DNA from: Didymodactylos carnosus
Lineage: Eukaryota; Rotifera; Eurotatoria; Philodinida; Philodinidae
DNA length: 63,562 nt
Assembly: GCA_905250885.1 (NCBI GenBank)
Contig: CAJNOQ010000204.1
Span: forward strand, 1 to 63,562
Direction of reading: 5' to 3'
Position 1 is the stretch's first letter; every line of letters starts with the position of its first letter. Shown in pieces: positions 1 through 11,500 of the stretch. The translations under genes were made by a program, and so were the position numbers. The notes under the pieces were generated by a model. It was given only the letters and a program-made list of their open reading frames with translations, had not been told where the DNA came from and made no database searches.

Positions 1-292
1 TTTTATAGAGTAGGTGAACATATGCTATAGAAGTGGTACGAAAGTCTATAAACACTTTTTTTATTAGTTTTCGAATATACTCTTTCGAATGGTGAGATTT
101 CTAGAGCACAAAAATAATTTTCTATAGGTTTTCCAGAGATCTAACCTCGAGAAAACTCATAAGAAATATTTTTGCATTTCGAAAAGATTTTTGCATTTCA
201 CCGTTGTAAAGAACATATTCGAAAACTAATAAAAAAAGTGTTTATAGACTTTCGTACCACTTCTATAGCATATGTTCACCTACTCTATAAAA
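1..292. mobile_element. Palindromic foldback/MITE element, copy 1
   Basis: The first 55 bases and positions 238-292 are exact reverse complements (both ends read ttttatagagtaggtgaaca inward). Weaker complementarity continues inward to about position 97 on the left and 196 on the right. The middle carries the phrase gagatttctagagcacaaaa. No coding sequence is seen. A diverged copy lies at 33207-33453, which shows this is a dispersed element. The window starts exactly at its left tip, so the left flank and target duplication cannot be seen. Confidence 0.8.
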
Positions 293-1599
293 AAAAAATG
301 CACACGGTGTGGGCCGGGAACATAGAAAAATTCCTAACTTTTGAAAGAAGAGCCATATACCCAAATTTTTTTAGGGTTATCACTAGGACACTATATAGTA
401 TCTATCGGCAAAAGATCGTTGAAATCGGCGTTTGGCAGTTGACGATGGTCCCTCGTAAGCAGTAAGGATTGATTGATCATCCAGTTCCTATAGATGTGAG
501 TTATTGCTTTTGACTCTGAGATGGTTGAGATATGCTGGCGGCTTTTCAATAATGCTGCGGTAAACATTTCATTTTATAGAGTATACACATTTTATGCTGT
601 TGACTCAAGAGTCTTGAGTGAAGAGGGAGCACAATTTCAATATTTAATCTATTGATAACAAGCGGATTTACTTAAAATAACTTATACACATGATAAATAT
701 GTTTAATAACAAATATATACTTTTTTAATATGTTATTTTTATAAAGATATCATAAACGGTGGCAAATTTGCTTAACACAGTAATACCATTCATCCTCGAA
801 CAAAGAGATCTTTTAATAACAAATCCAATGTGTCGTAAAATTATTAGATGCAATACCAGAATATGGGATCACCAAACACCCAGAATGAATACATTGACGT
901 ATATTTTCTCTAATTTCACTATGGCGTTGAAGCGTTGAAGTCTCATGAACTTTCTAATTTACCACTCACATAACTTTCGTCGATTCAAAATTCCGAAGAG
1001 AAATCTATCACAAAGTTTTTTCCGTTTGAACAGATAAGAATACAGTACTCTTTTCTATCCGTTTATTTCCCACGTACACTACAAAAAATATTTTGTTGTT
1101 AGAAGACATTTATCGCAATTGTGAGTTTTTTCTCTTTTTTCTCTTTTTATTATATGTAATAATCTTTAAAACATATCTAGAATTCTATCGTTTTACAAGT
1201 AAAGTATCAGTGGAAAAAGAAAATCAGGCTACAAAATAGATATATTTTTAGAGCGGATGAACTATTACAGACTACATACACTAATAAGGATTAAAAAGGT
1301 GTTAGATTTCGTGAAGCGTGATGTACTATGAATTCATTATTGGATGTGCTATTGAAATGTTATTGTCGTTTTCTCTTTAATTTGATATAAAAGGATAACA
1401 TTACTAGCCTGATAATTTTACTTCTTTTATTAAATAAAAAACGAAAGAAGAAAAGGTCGTAATAATTACGTTTCCGCCTGATTATTCTCAAATATTTGAG
1501 AATAGTTCAGCAACAATGATTTATATTTCTTTTTCTTAAAGAAACAAACTTTCTTCTTTCTTTCTCAGTTTCCATCTAAATATAAAAGTAATATAAGTG
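293..1599. other. Intergenic AT-rich DNA, nothing recognised
   Basis: Short reading frames only, none with a recognisable family or splice context. I see homopolymer runs and low-complexity pyrimidine tracts but no RNA gene or clear repeat structure. Confidence 0.5.
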
Positions 1600-1782
1600 T
1601 ACACTGTAAAAAAAAAACAAATGTCCCAGGAAACTTTTTTGGGCAATGAATGGGGCACATTAAAAAGTCCCCCACCACTATGAGGCACCTTTTGGAGCTA
1701 CTGTCAATGCAAAAACTGAAAAACAGTGTCCTGTTCATCGGCCATAAAAATTACCCTGAGGCACTTGTATTTTTTTAGTGTA
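1600..1782. mobile_element. Short MITE-like element with ACACTxTAAAAAA ends
   Basis: The left end reads tacactgtaaaaaaaa and the right end is its near complement (tttttttagtgta). The inside is less AT-rich than the flanks, with phrases such as tgaggcac and gggcac. The same outer end motif begins the palindromic element at 3633. The ends are short, so the exact limits are approximate. Confidence 0.5.
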
Positions 1783-3632
1783 TGTGTGCGATGTAAATCT
1801 ATGAAAAAGTATTAAATACTATTATTACTACTACTGCGATTAACATTCTTTATGTCACTGAATATGTAATACCTACCTGTTTGTCATTTATTTCTTTCTT
1901 TTTTGCTTCTTTCTTTGAAGGTCAAATATTATGAACATATTGTGAATAAGAAAAAGAGAAGATTTCAGTTGTGAGTACGGTCGATGGAATACAAATAAAC
2001 GAGTAAGTTTAATTATTTATTAGTAGTTTTGATTTTATTAAACTATTCAAAAAAATATAACAATATGGTACGCAAAAGATTTTTCTTTTGTTCAAGAAAG
2101 TAGTAAGAATTTTTTTATCAGTTTAATCCGAAAAAGTACACCTAAGTCTCAACAAGATTCTGACATGATTATTTTTATCATTTTACTGAAAACGACGATT
2201 TGTAGTTCTTTTTTTTAAAGACATAATTGATTGCTCTAACTAATAAATATTTATCGATTAGTCTGAAGAAAAGTAAAGCTTTTTGTTACTGAGAGGTTCT
2301 GATTAGGGTCAAGCAGGACATACTATTTCTCCAATATTTATTAACATCTTGATAATGTCTTGATGCCATGAGGTCAATGAAATCTGATATATTTACATAT
2401 ATATCAAATATATTTGTGTGTTTTTTCGTTCTAAACATAGCATACTCAATTGCCGTAGGTATTTTCTATATCATTCATAATTTACTTATACTAATAACGA
2501 CGTTGGAAATAGTTTTAATTTTTTTTGTCGGTTAATGCAGTGATTCAATAACATGATATTCAATCACCACATTTTTAGAATTAAAATGGTACCACTGCAG
2601 TTCGATCTCTAATTAACTTTTTCTCCTAGGGATAACGTTTTCTATGGACACAGTCTTTTATAATCTTTTTTTTTTTTTTCATTTTATTTATTATTAGATG
2701 TATAATGATGATTATACTCATCTGATCAAAATGCTTTTAGTATATTTTTTTTCTTCTGGCTGCTTAAGATAGTAGTGTACAGAAAACTATAATGTGTTGG
2801 ATGTATCTCTTGTTCTTCTATTTTTTTTATTTTCCTTCTGTTTGAAGCATGTAGATAAAATATGTGCTTGGATTAGCGTGAACAAATCTTCTTCGTTATT
2901 TTATCTCGTCACGATGAAAGAATTGTTATTTGGGAAGTCGATTACAACTATAGTAATCCATTCTTTTTTATGAGAAAAACAAAAATAATAGATACAAGTG
3001 ATATTTTATAGATAGAACTTAATCAGTTTTGCTCTTTGCTTGTTATTCTATACGAACACAATGGAATCTATCAGATAAGTAAGTTCAAATTTCTGTTCAT
3101 ATGTTCAATGGTAAATCAAATAACTATCTTTTTTCTCTTGTTTGAGAATCAGTTGAATGAAAGAAACAGGAAAAAAATTTATATTTTTAATGAGGACGAG
3201 AGTTTTAGAGAGCTTTAAAAGTCTTTTTAACGTAAACATATGTCCATAGATTTGGAACGATTTAAAATTTTTGAAGAGTATTCTTCTCTATTTTATTTGT
3301 TCCAATAAGAATGTCAAATTAGAGACTATTTTTCTCTTTTCTTTTCCAAACTATACGTATCAACAGTAAATAGTTGTTACATTTATTCTAATGTCACCGA
3401 TGACGTACTAAAAGACTTTTATCAACGTGTATTTTGGTATTTTTGTCAATACATATTATGACAAAACGACATGATAAGTTTCACGAAATTAAGGACTCTA
3501 TTTCGAATATAATTAAATCTTTTAATTAACGTTTAAGACTATGTGATTTTTATATAAGTCATAATTTTAACGCCAAAAATGTTAGTTTATCTTTCTTTCT
3601 ATTATTATTTGAAACCAATAAAAATGTATTTG
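1783..3632. other. Intergenic AT-rich DNA, nothing recognised
   Basis: Only short spurious reading frames and poly-T tracts. No exon-like coding stretch with convincing splice sites was found on either strand. Confidence 0.5.
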
Positions 3633-3997
3633 TACACTCTAAAAAAAGTCGTAGATTAATAAACTACAATAAAAGAGTTTTTTAGACTAAAAACCTAATA
3701 AAAAAACCCAAAAGAGTTTTTTTAACGGTTATTTTAGGCCAAAAAACTCTGTTGATTTTTTGGTCATTTTTGAAAAACCGAGGAAAAAAATAACAGGGTT
3801 TTTTTAAAGAGTTTTTTAGACCCAAAAAGCTCTCCCAAAAACCGTGAGTTTTTCATTTTGAAACGACCAGAAACGCTTTTTTGTTTTTTGGCCTAAAAAA
3901 CCCGTTAAAAAACTCTTTTGGGTTTTTTTATCAGATTTTTAGTCCAAAAAAACTCTTTTATTGTAGCTTATTAATCTACGACTTTCTTTTAAAGTGA
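3633..3997. mobile_element. Palindromic MITE made of aaaaactctttt repeats
   Basis: Terminal inverted repeats: agtcgtagattaat (3647-3660) pairs with attaatctacgact (3970-3983). The complementarity extends inward through acaataaaagagtttttt and outward to an acactctaaaaaa-like tip. The interior is built from many inverted copies of aaaaactctttt and ccaaaaaac, so almost the whole element can fold on itself. No coding capacity. Confidence 0.8.
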
Positions 3998-4714
3998 TAT
4001 GATGAAAACAAACAATAAAATCATTATTTTTTTGTCAGTCCTCCAGATCTGCCATGCGACAATGTCAATGTAAAATATATATAAATTCTCTTTTGTATAA
4101 TGCTAGAGCGAAAAACACGAATAATAACCATCATGACCTTTTTATTTATATTTTTGGATCACAGAATTCATATAACTGTATGGGTACGTACAGATACCAT
4201 CGAGTGTATCTTGCGACTAACATCTAGACATTTGTGTTTATCATTTTAGGGGAAAATATTCACTATACCTTTCCTCTATACTCTTCGAGACTATCGATAT
4301 CAGAACGATTTCAAGATAGTCACCGCTTCAGAGAAAAAGCTTTGTCGAACGAGAAAGTTCATAAAACAGGCATATTTTGTAGAAACATGCGCTGGAAGAC
4401 TTCTTCTAATTCGAAACATGTGGCTGAACTGCTTTGAATGCTTGTCGGTGGTTAGAGTCATCCACATGTATTTCAGATAACATTCCTCCTCCCTGTCTAA
4501 AGTGTCAATTTTATTCTCTTGTCTGTCCGGCTAATGCTCTTTATTGAATATTCCTGAGTGCCATTTAGGATAAATTCGTCAGAAATCTTCCAAGACTCGT
4601 TCTATTAAACTTATGTTAGTTAATTAGGAAGACTTTCTAACGCGCTAACAGCTGAAACTGAACATTTTTTTATGAATTTTGATTTCGATAAAACCGTCAA
4701 CTGAAAAGCATGAT

Positions 4715-5075
4715 CAGCTCTTTCACGATTTTTCTCTTCACGCTTTTATTTTCATTGCTTTCCTTTGGTAAATTATCAGTTCACGATTTTATTTCTACAG
4801 CTTTGAGCTTTACGATATTTTTTCATGGTTTTAATTTTACAGCTCTCAAACTGACGTTTTATTTCAGGATTTTCCTTCGATGGTTCGAGAGCGGACGATT
4901 TTGTTTCTATGGTTTTAACCATTACGGTTTTACTTTCACAGTTTTTCCTTTATACTTTTGAATTTCACGGTATTCATGATGTAGTTTGCTACTTTATGAT
5001 TCTTCTGTACGGTTTTCTTTCGATGGTTATGGATTTCACAGTTTTTCTTACGGCTTTTTATCTTACCGTGTAACC
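4715..5075. repeat. Degenerate minisatellite (about 15-16 bp unit)
   Basis: A unit resembling ttcacggttttact recurs with variation roughly every 14-18 bases (for example ttcacgattttatttc, attacggttttactttc, ttcacagtttttcctt). The open reading frame at 4710-4961 is a by-product of the repeat and has no protein-like features. Confidence 0.55.
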
Positions 5076-5834
5076 ACTAATTTACTGTTTTTTCTTCTTT
5101 TTATCGTTCTTGGTCAATTCATCAGGTCGCCTGTTTACTGAAGAGTACAATGCTTAGAATCAAACCAATAGACTGATAACCACCTCCAAGTACTTTCCCC
5201 AACAAACTAAGTACTATGGAGCACGACATATTGAATAAATCTGAACAAAACATTATATTTTTTTCGAAACATATTTACTTTTTCACTAGCTTTTGACTCG
5301 GTTTTCTCTCGCATCAACCACTTTATCACAAGGCAAATCTCTACATGATACAGTGAATCAAGTTGTACTTGAGACCGTATTCGTGCCCCAGAGCATATAA
5401 AAACATGATAAGTAAGGATAAGACGAAACTGACAAGCTTTCCGTAAATCATTGTAAAATGTTAAAAAACGAGTATAAAACACGTTTTAATATTAGAATTA
5501 TTAAAAATACTAAAATAGAATGTTTTTTTCTCTGAAAGATAAATACAGAGCCATATGTATCATTCATTTCAAAAAAATTAACACGTTTTTCATTTCGAAT
5601 CAGTCAAAAAAATAACGGGAACAATTACCATCAATGATTCATTATAAAATCCATTATAAAGCGCCCTTGGTATCTGGTCTTATTTTTTAAAGAAATTATT
5701 TCATACTGACTTTGATTATACACTTGTATTCGAATGATATTTTCACGTGGGTTACGCTGAATCCAGACTGATTCACTAATTTTCGTTGAAAGCGTACCCA
5801 AATATCTATAAAATTTCTTAAAATTTCTGCCGAT
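5076..5834. other. Intergenic, nothing recognised
   Basis: Ordinary AT-rich sequence between the minisatellite and the retrotransposon remnant. Two minus-strand reading frames (5207-5482 and 5631-5858) have no recognisable motif or splice context. Confidence 0.45.
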
Positions 5835-7351
5835 ATAATTGCTCCTCAGTTGCATCATATCTTTTCCTTATCTCTTCAAGCTGGTGTTTTCCCTTCTTTA
5901 TGGAAACAATCCTTAATCAAGGCCATTCACAAAAAAGAAAGTAAACTTTTAGTCTCTAATTATAGACCAATCTCGTTGATTTCCAATGTCAGTAAAATTC
6001 TTGAAAAATTAATTCATAAGCACCTGCTTTTGTTACATCTACTAACTTTTTCTCGTCTAGCCAATTTGGTTTCCGACCTAATTGCTCTACAATCGACCCT
6101 TTACTCTTAATTACTCACAATATTTATCAGCATCTGAATAACCGACGCAAAATTGTTGGCATTGGGTTCGATTTTGAGAAAGCGTTTGATCGCATGCCTC
6201 ATCATATTTTACTAAGGAAACTCTCATCCGCCGGCATCTCTGGTTCTCTTTTCGACTGGTTCAAATCCTATCTTACAGGAAGGACACAAAAAGTTGTAGT
6301 AGGTGAGGTCGCTTCTGTTTCTGTTAGTTCCGGAATTCCTCAAGGATCAATCCTTGGCCCATTACTTTACCTCATATTTATAAATGACTTACCACAATCG
6401 TTAGCTTCTCCGCTATTAACATCTGTTTTTGCTAACGACCTATTTCTACTCTGCGAGGTTCAATCTTGTATTGACGAGGTAATTTGCTGGTATGACACTA
6501 ACTTCGTCGGTCTCAATATAAAAAAATGCGAGTGGATAATCTTTTCTACTTTACCTAATACCTATCCATCTATGTCACTTACTATTAACGATATAAAAAT
6601 TGAACGCTCAACAACCATAAAATTACTTGGCATGAGGCTTGTTTATGATCTGACTTGGAAACGCCACTTAGAACATATTGCATCTAATTGTACAATGATG
6701 TTGGGATCTATTTCTCGTGTGTTTAGGAATGCTCCACCTTCATTACGTCTTCACTTGTATAAAACTTGTGTTCGCCCGGCTTTGAAGTATGGTTCTATCA
6801 TTTATGACTCATCCTATTGCACTCACTTATCGGTATTAGACAAAGTACAGAATCTAGCATGTAGAATCATACTACGAGACTATGTATCCTCTTCTACTAT
6901 CCTCCCACTATCCATCAAGTCAGTTAAATTTATCACCATTATCCTCGCGGAGAAAATTTTCACGTTTAGTTTATTTCTATAAACTTTACCATGGTTGCAA
7001 TGCTCTTTCTATAGCAGTCTTACTAGTCGTCTGTCCACCCGTCAAACTGAGAGAAACTCACATAACAAACGGGTTTAGCGCAAGAACTTCACCTTAAAAT
7101 CTGCTTCCTGTTCTTTTGCACCAAAAACTATAGAGGACTGGAACAAATTACCTTGTACTGTTGTTCATCAGAATACGCTAAGAGTATTTTCAGCTGTATT
7201 AAAACAACATCTTTTTACTGTCTAAATTTTTGCTATGTATGTGTGAGTGCGTGTGTGAGATTTTATTTTATCTGGTGTTACATGCAAACAAGCTCTAGCT
7301 TTCTTGTAATTTCCTTGTGTTCTTTACAAAAATAAATTCATTCATTCATTC
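5835..7351 (+). pseudogene. Non-LTR retrotransposon (LINE) remnant 1, reverse transcriptase
   Basis: A 5'-truncated non-LTR retrotransposon. The reading starts inside the reverse-transcriptase domain (IKAIHKKES, NYRPISLISNVSKILEKLI), shifts frame near 6050, and continues with the RT motifs GFRPNC, FDFEKAFDRM and IPQGSILGPLLYLIFINDLP. The catalytic motif expected as FADD reads FAND, so the polymerase is inactive. A second frameshift near 6940 breaks the C-terminal part (YKTCVRPALKYGS, then KTIEDWNKLPCTVV), which ends at a stop near 7222. The 3' tail is a short ttcattcattcattca repeat, typical of CR1/jockey-like LINEs. No endonuclease domain or promoter is present. This is a dead copy. Confidence 0.88.
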
Positions 7352-7512
7352 AAATCATACGGAAAATAAAATCTTAAAATTTCTAATATCTCTTGTCCTT
7401 TAAACGCAGAAAAAATAGGAATAATCGTTGCTGCAACAGAATATCAAAGTTCTCTTAATCAGAGCAATTTTTTAAAGTAAATTACCCAATAATTCGTCTA
7501 GAATATGTATTC

Positions 7513-7659
7513 ATTGCCAAATTTTCTACGTGATTTGTCTCACCAAAACGAGAAAATAAGAAAAAGCGTTTTGATCAGTTTTTTAGTACGACAAACAGAA
7601 GAAAACGCGTTTTTTTTTTCTCGTTTGGGTGAGATAAGTAACGTAGAAAATTTGGCAGT
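7513..7659. mobile_element. Small hairpin element (TIR about 45 bp)
   Basis: Left arm starting ttgccaaattttctacgt (7514) pairs with the right arm ending acgtagaaaatttggcag (7641-7658). Pairing continues through the tctcaccaaaacgagaaaa and ttttctcgtttgggtgaga segments, with about 60 bases between. A small non-autonomous foldback element. The reading frames on both strands here are consequences of the inverted repeat. Confidence 0.75.
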
Positions 7660-8565
7660 GGGATTGTACACTGTAAAACAAAAGAAGACGAAAAATATAA
7701 ACCAATAATAACCACGATTTCTTTCTTCCATTTTTCAATTTGAAAATGGAAAAAAACAACTGAAAATGAGTTCAAAAGGAAAGCTGTTTATTTCATTTCT
7801 GATTTAGAACGTACTCATTTCTATTTTTGATTCTTTATTCATGGCAGTATGTACACATATTCCGTATAAAAATACGCATTAGTACGCATTCGACCTTTTT
7901 CAGAATAGTAGCTAAAAATGCTTTAATTGAAAATGAAGTTCATATTTGAGTAAATAGAGGTTAATAAAGACTCAGTTTACTTTCCAGATAAAAGATCACC
8001 GTCAATTAGTTTACATATAGTTTTCATATTTTGAACTTGTTGAAGAAGTAACTTTCTAAGAAATTTTATTGATGTTATTATTATCTATGCACGATGTATA
8101 AATTCAAGGACGCTCGTCTTTTGTGAGTATAAGAGGAAGAAGAAGAAGGAAAGGAACTCATGTCTGTTATTCTTTGTGTGATATCTTATTAGAATCGCAT
8201 GGAGAGAAAAAAGTAGAATATAGAACAAAACAACAACAACAACAAAAAAAGTGTCTGAGTAAAAGATGAGAGCGATTATAAATCCAATGATATATTATTC
8301 TGTCAGGTATCAGACATTAATGGTGAATAGACGAACCAAATGATTTTTAGATATACAAATACGTTTGTATAATCGAGCGATAATTTGTACTAATTTTGTT
8401 TTCGTATAAAGGAACTATATTTAATTATTTATGAATGTAAATAAACATATAATAAAGTTATTCGCTACGTAAATAAGTACATAAGTAATATATAGTAAGA
8501 AGAATTTTGTATTCGATGATCGTATAAATCTTTAATCTTTTAATTCAAATTTAGTTTAATATAAA
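7660..8565. other. Upstream region of SLC4 gene
   Basis: AT-rich non-coding sequence leading to the SLC4 start codon. It should contain the promoter and 5' leader, but I recognise no specific element. Confidence 0.4.
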
Positions 8566-11500
8566 ATGAGTTCCAACGATCCAAGTAGAACAGTATCAGA
8601 CAATTCAACAAATGTGCCTGTATCCGATTATCATCGAAACGAGGGCAGACATTTACCATCAGATGAAAGTAAGAACATGTGTCTGAATAGTAGAAAACAA
8701 AAAATATATATATCGTGTTTTTTCAGATCGATTTCGATCATTATATGTTGGTGCACACATGCCATTCACTCCAAGTGAAAGAAAACGAAAAGGAAAAAAG
8801 AGACGAACTGTATTGGTAAAAGAATCAGATGGAATAAAAACAGAAGATGCACCAACCGGTCAGAGAATAAGTCATTTTTAGTTAAAAGATAACAATAATT
8901 TCATTTTATTGATTTCAGAACATCCAAGTCAACGTGTACAGTTTCTTTTGGGTGCACCAGAGGACGAGGATGATGAAGACGAAGAACACAAACCACATGA
9001 TTTGTTCATTGAATTAGATGAACTGGTATCACCGTCAGCAGCCGAAGCTGCTTCTGATTCAGAAACTGTTGAACAAGGATGGAAAGAAACAGCACGGTAA
9101 ATACTTTTGTAGTTATATTTTAGATTTTACTCATAAAGTGCATTTTTTAGATGGGTAAAATTTGAAGAAGACGTTGAAAGTGGTGGACGATGGAGTAAAC
9201 CACATGTAGCAACATTATCATTACATTCATTATTAGAACTTCGAAAATGTATTTTGACTGGAAGCGTCATATTAGATATGCACGCAGAAAATCTTCCAAT
9301 TATAGTCGGTCTGTGATTTTTGAGATATCAATCCAATGTATAAACCGATGAAACTACGTGTATCTTTATAGATATGATTTTGGACGACTTAATCGCTGGT
9401 GGTTCTCTACAACAAGATAAACGACAAGCGCTACGAAATGCATTGTTATTAAAACATATTCATCAACATGAAAAAACATTTCATAAACATTTACATCGTG
9501 AAGAAGTCAAAAAATCATTGCCGTTTACACGTTCATTAGCCGAATTTTCACGTAATCGATCTCATCATGATGTAACAAAATTAAGTAGTCATGATCAAAT
9601 GGCACCAACTCATCCATTACCGTCATCGCCTCAGTTACCAACAACTCCTCCAGCTACAGGATTACAAGGTAAGATCAAAAATAGTTTATCCAAGTATAAT
9701 TTGAAAACACTTATTGATCTCTTTCGCAATCCAATAGATACATCAGCCGAGAAGTTTTTATCAGGTAACTAAAATAGTACAATTGTGTTTATATGTGAAG
9801 TGTTGTTGTAATTACACTAACCAATCCTAAATCATATTCTACTTTTCATTTGTATTTGTTGATAAAATGTCCGATGTGAATTTTATATTACATCGAAAAT
9901 CATGCACTCAAGGTTTCAACTATTAGGATTTGTACCATGACGTTGTAATTCAGCATAACGCCAATACCGTATATTATTGTTTTTTCATAAATTTTTGAAA
10001 AATACTGTCTGACATTAATCAGAACAATCACACATCAAGTTTATTTCTAGGAAGAATTTAGAAATAATATTGATGTCATCTATAAACGTTTCTCTCCTTC
10101 CTATATAATACCTTTTAATCTAATTTTTATACATCGCCTTGCTTACTAAGTTGCACCTTACCATTAGATGTCTTTTTATTTTATTTGAAATTCGTAACTG
10201 TTTTCCTTTTAAACCTCTGTGGATAAACTACATACGATATATTTTTTCTTTTCAAGGAACTTTTTTTGATATTATTAACAGTATGCGCACTGGAAACGCT
10301 AACTCAGATAGCGATATAAAAAAGGGGCAAGATCACTCAGAGCTTGTGTTAGAATGAGATGTTATGTAACGATATTTGATAAAGTGAAATTCATTTTTTG
10401 GACGTAATTTTGATATATAACCAATCAGTTAATTCTTCCTAGTGACATCCGAACGACCACGGCAGTCTGAAAGTGGTATAACAAATGAAGATTCAGCTAC
10501 GGCTTTAACACCAGCTGAATCACGAGCCAAAGTGAGTGCTACAAATCAACTTTTTCAGCTGGAATAGTAGAATTTTGTCATTTAATTTCAGATCAATCAA
10601 CATTTTATGAAAAAAATACCACCCGGAAGTGAAGCTACCAATGTTCTTGTTGGCGCTGTGGATTTTTTAACAACACCAGTCAATGCATTTGTTCGTTTAG
10701 CCAAAGGTGTTAATTTGGGTATGTATCCTCTTCCTTTCTTTTTTTGGTAGATAAACATTATTATCAACTGTTTATTTTTTTCAAGGCGATTTAACCGAAG
10801 TGCCTCTTCCAACACGATTTCTCTTTATATTAATGGGACCTCAAAATGAATTGGCACGCTATCATGAAATTGGGCGATCAATATCAACGTTGATGTCAGA
10901 TGAAGTCAGTTGATAGGGTTGGTCACTCATTCCAATAATAATTCTCGCTTTTTCTTTATTTAGATCTTTCACGATGTTGCATATCGAGCTCATGATCGAA
11001 ATGATTTACTGGCAGGTGAATAAGGTGACGTAGATCATCATTCTGCGTATACCTAAACAATAATTCGTTTCATCTATATTTCTATTTTTTTTCTCTTCTA
11101 AAATTAAGGAAAATAAGAGCTCTATTCCACATATAAATAATAAATGAGATGGCTTCATTTTGTGAAGAAAACTTCAGATATTCTTCAGAAGTTGTAAGTT
11201 TATAATCAAAACTTTTCCCATAATTTACAATAGTTTGCGAATTTTATCTTAAATTACTCCTTTCACTCACTTCAGTAGATTCATCGATGAATGAGACTTT
11301 TTTTATCATCCTCTTTCACATGGAAGATATTCTATTCTGGTTTATTAGAATTATTGACTTATCTAATTATAAATAAACGTTTCTTCAGAAAGATAGATGG
11401 ACAAAACTTGAAGGCTTAATTTATGTCGCACAATTTTATTTGACCAAATGTCTAAAATATTCCAATTAGAATTGATAATGAAACTTGTTTTAACATATAG

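Noticed and set aside
4710-4961. 83-residue open frame
   Set aside because: It is generated by the degenerate minisatellite; Phe-rich periodic sequence without protein-like features.
7540-7775. Overlapping frames on both strands
   Set aside because: They are explained by the inverted repeat at 7513-7659.
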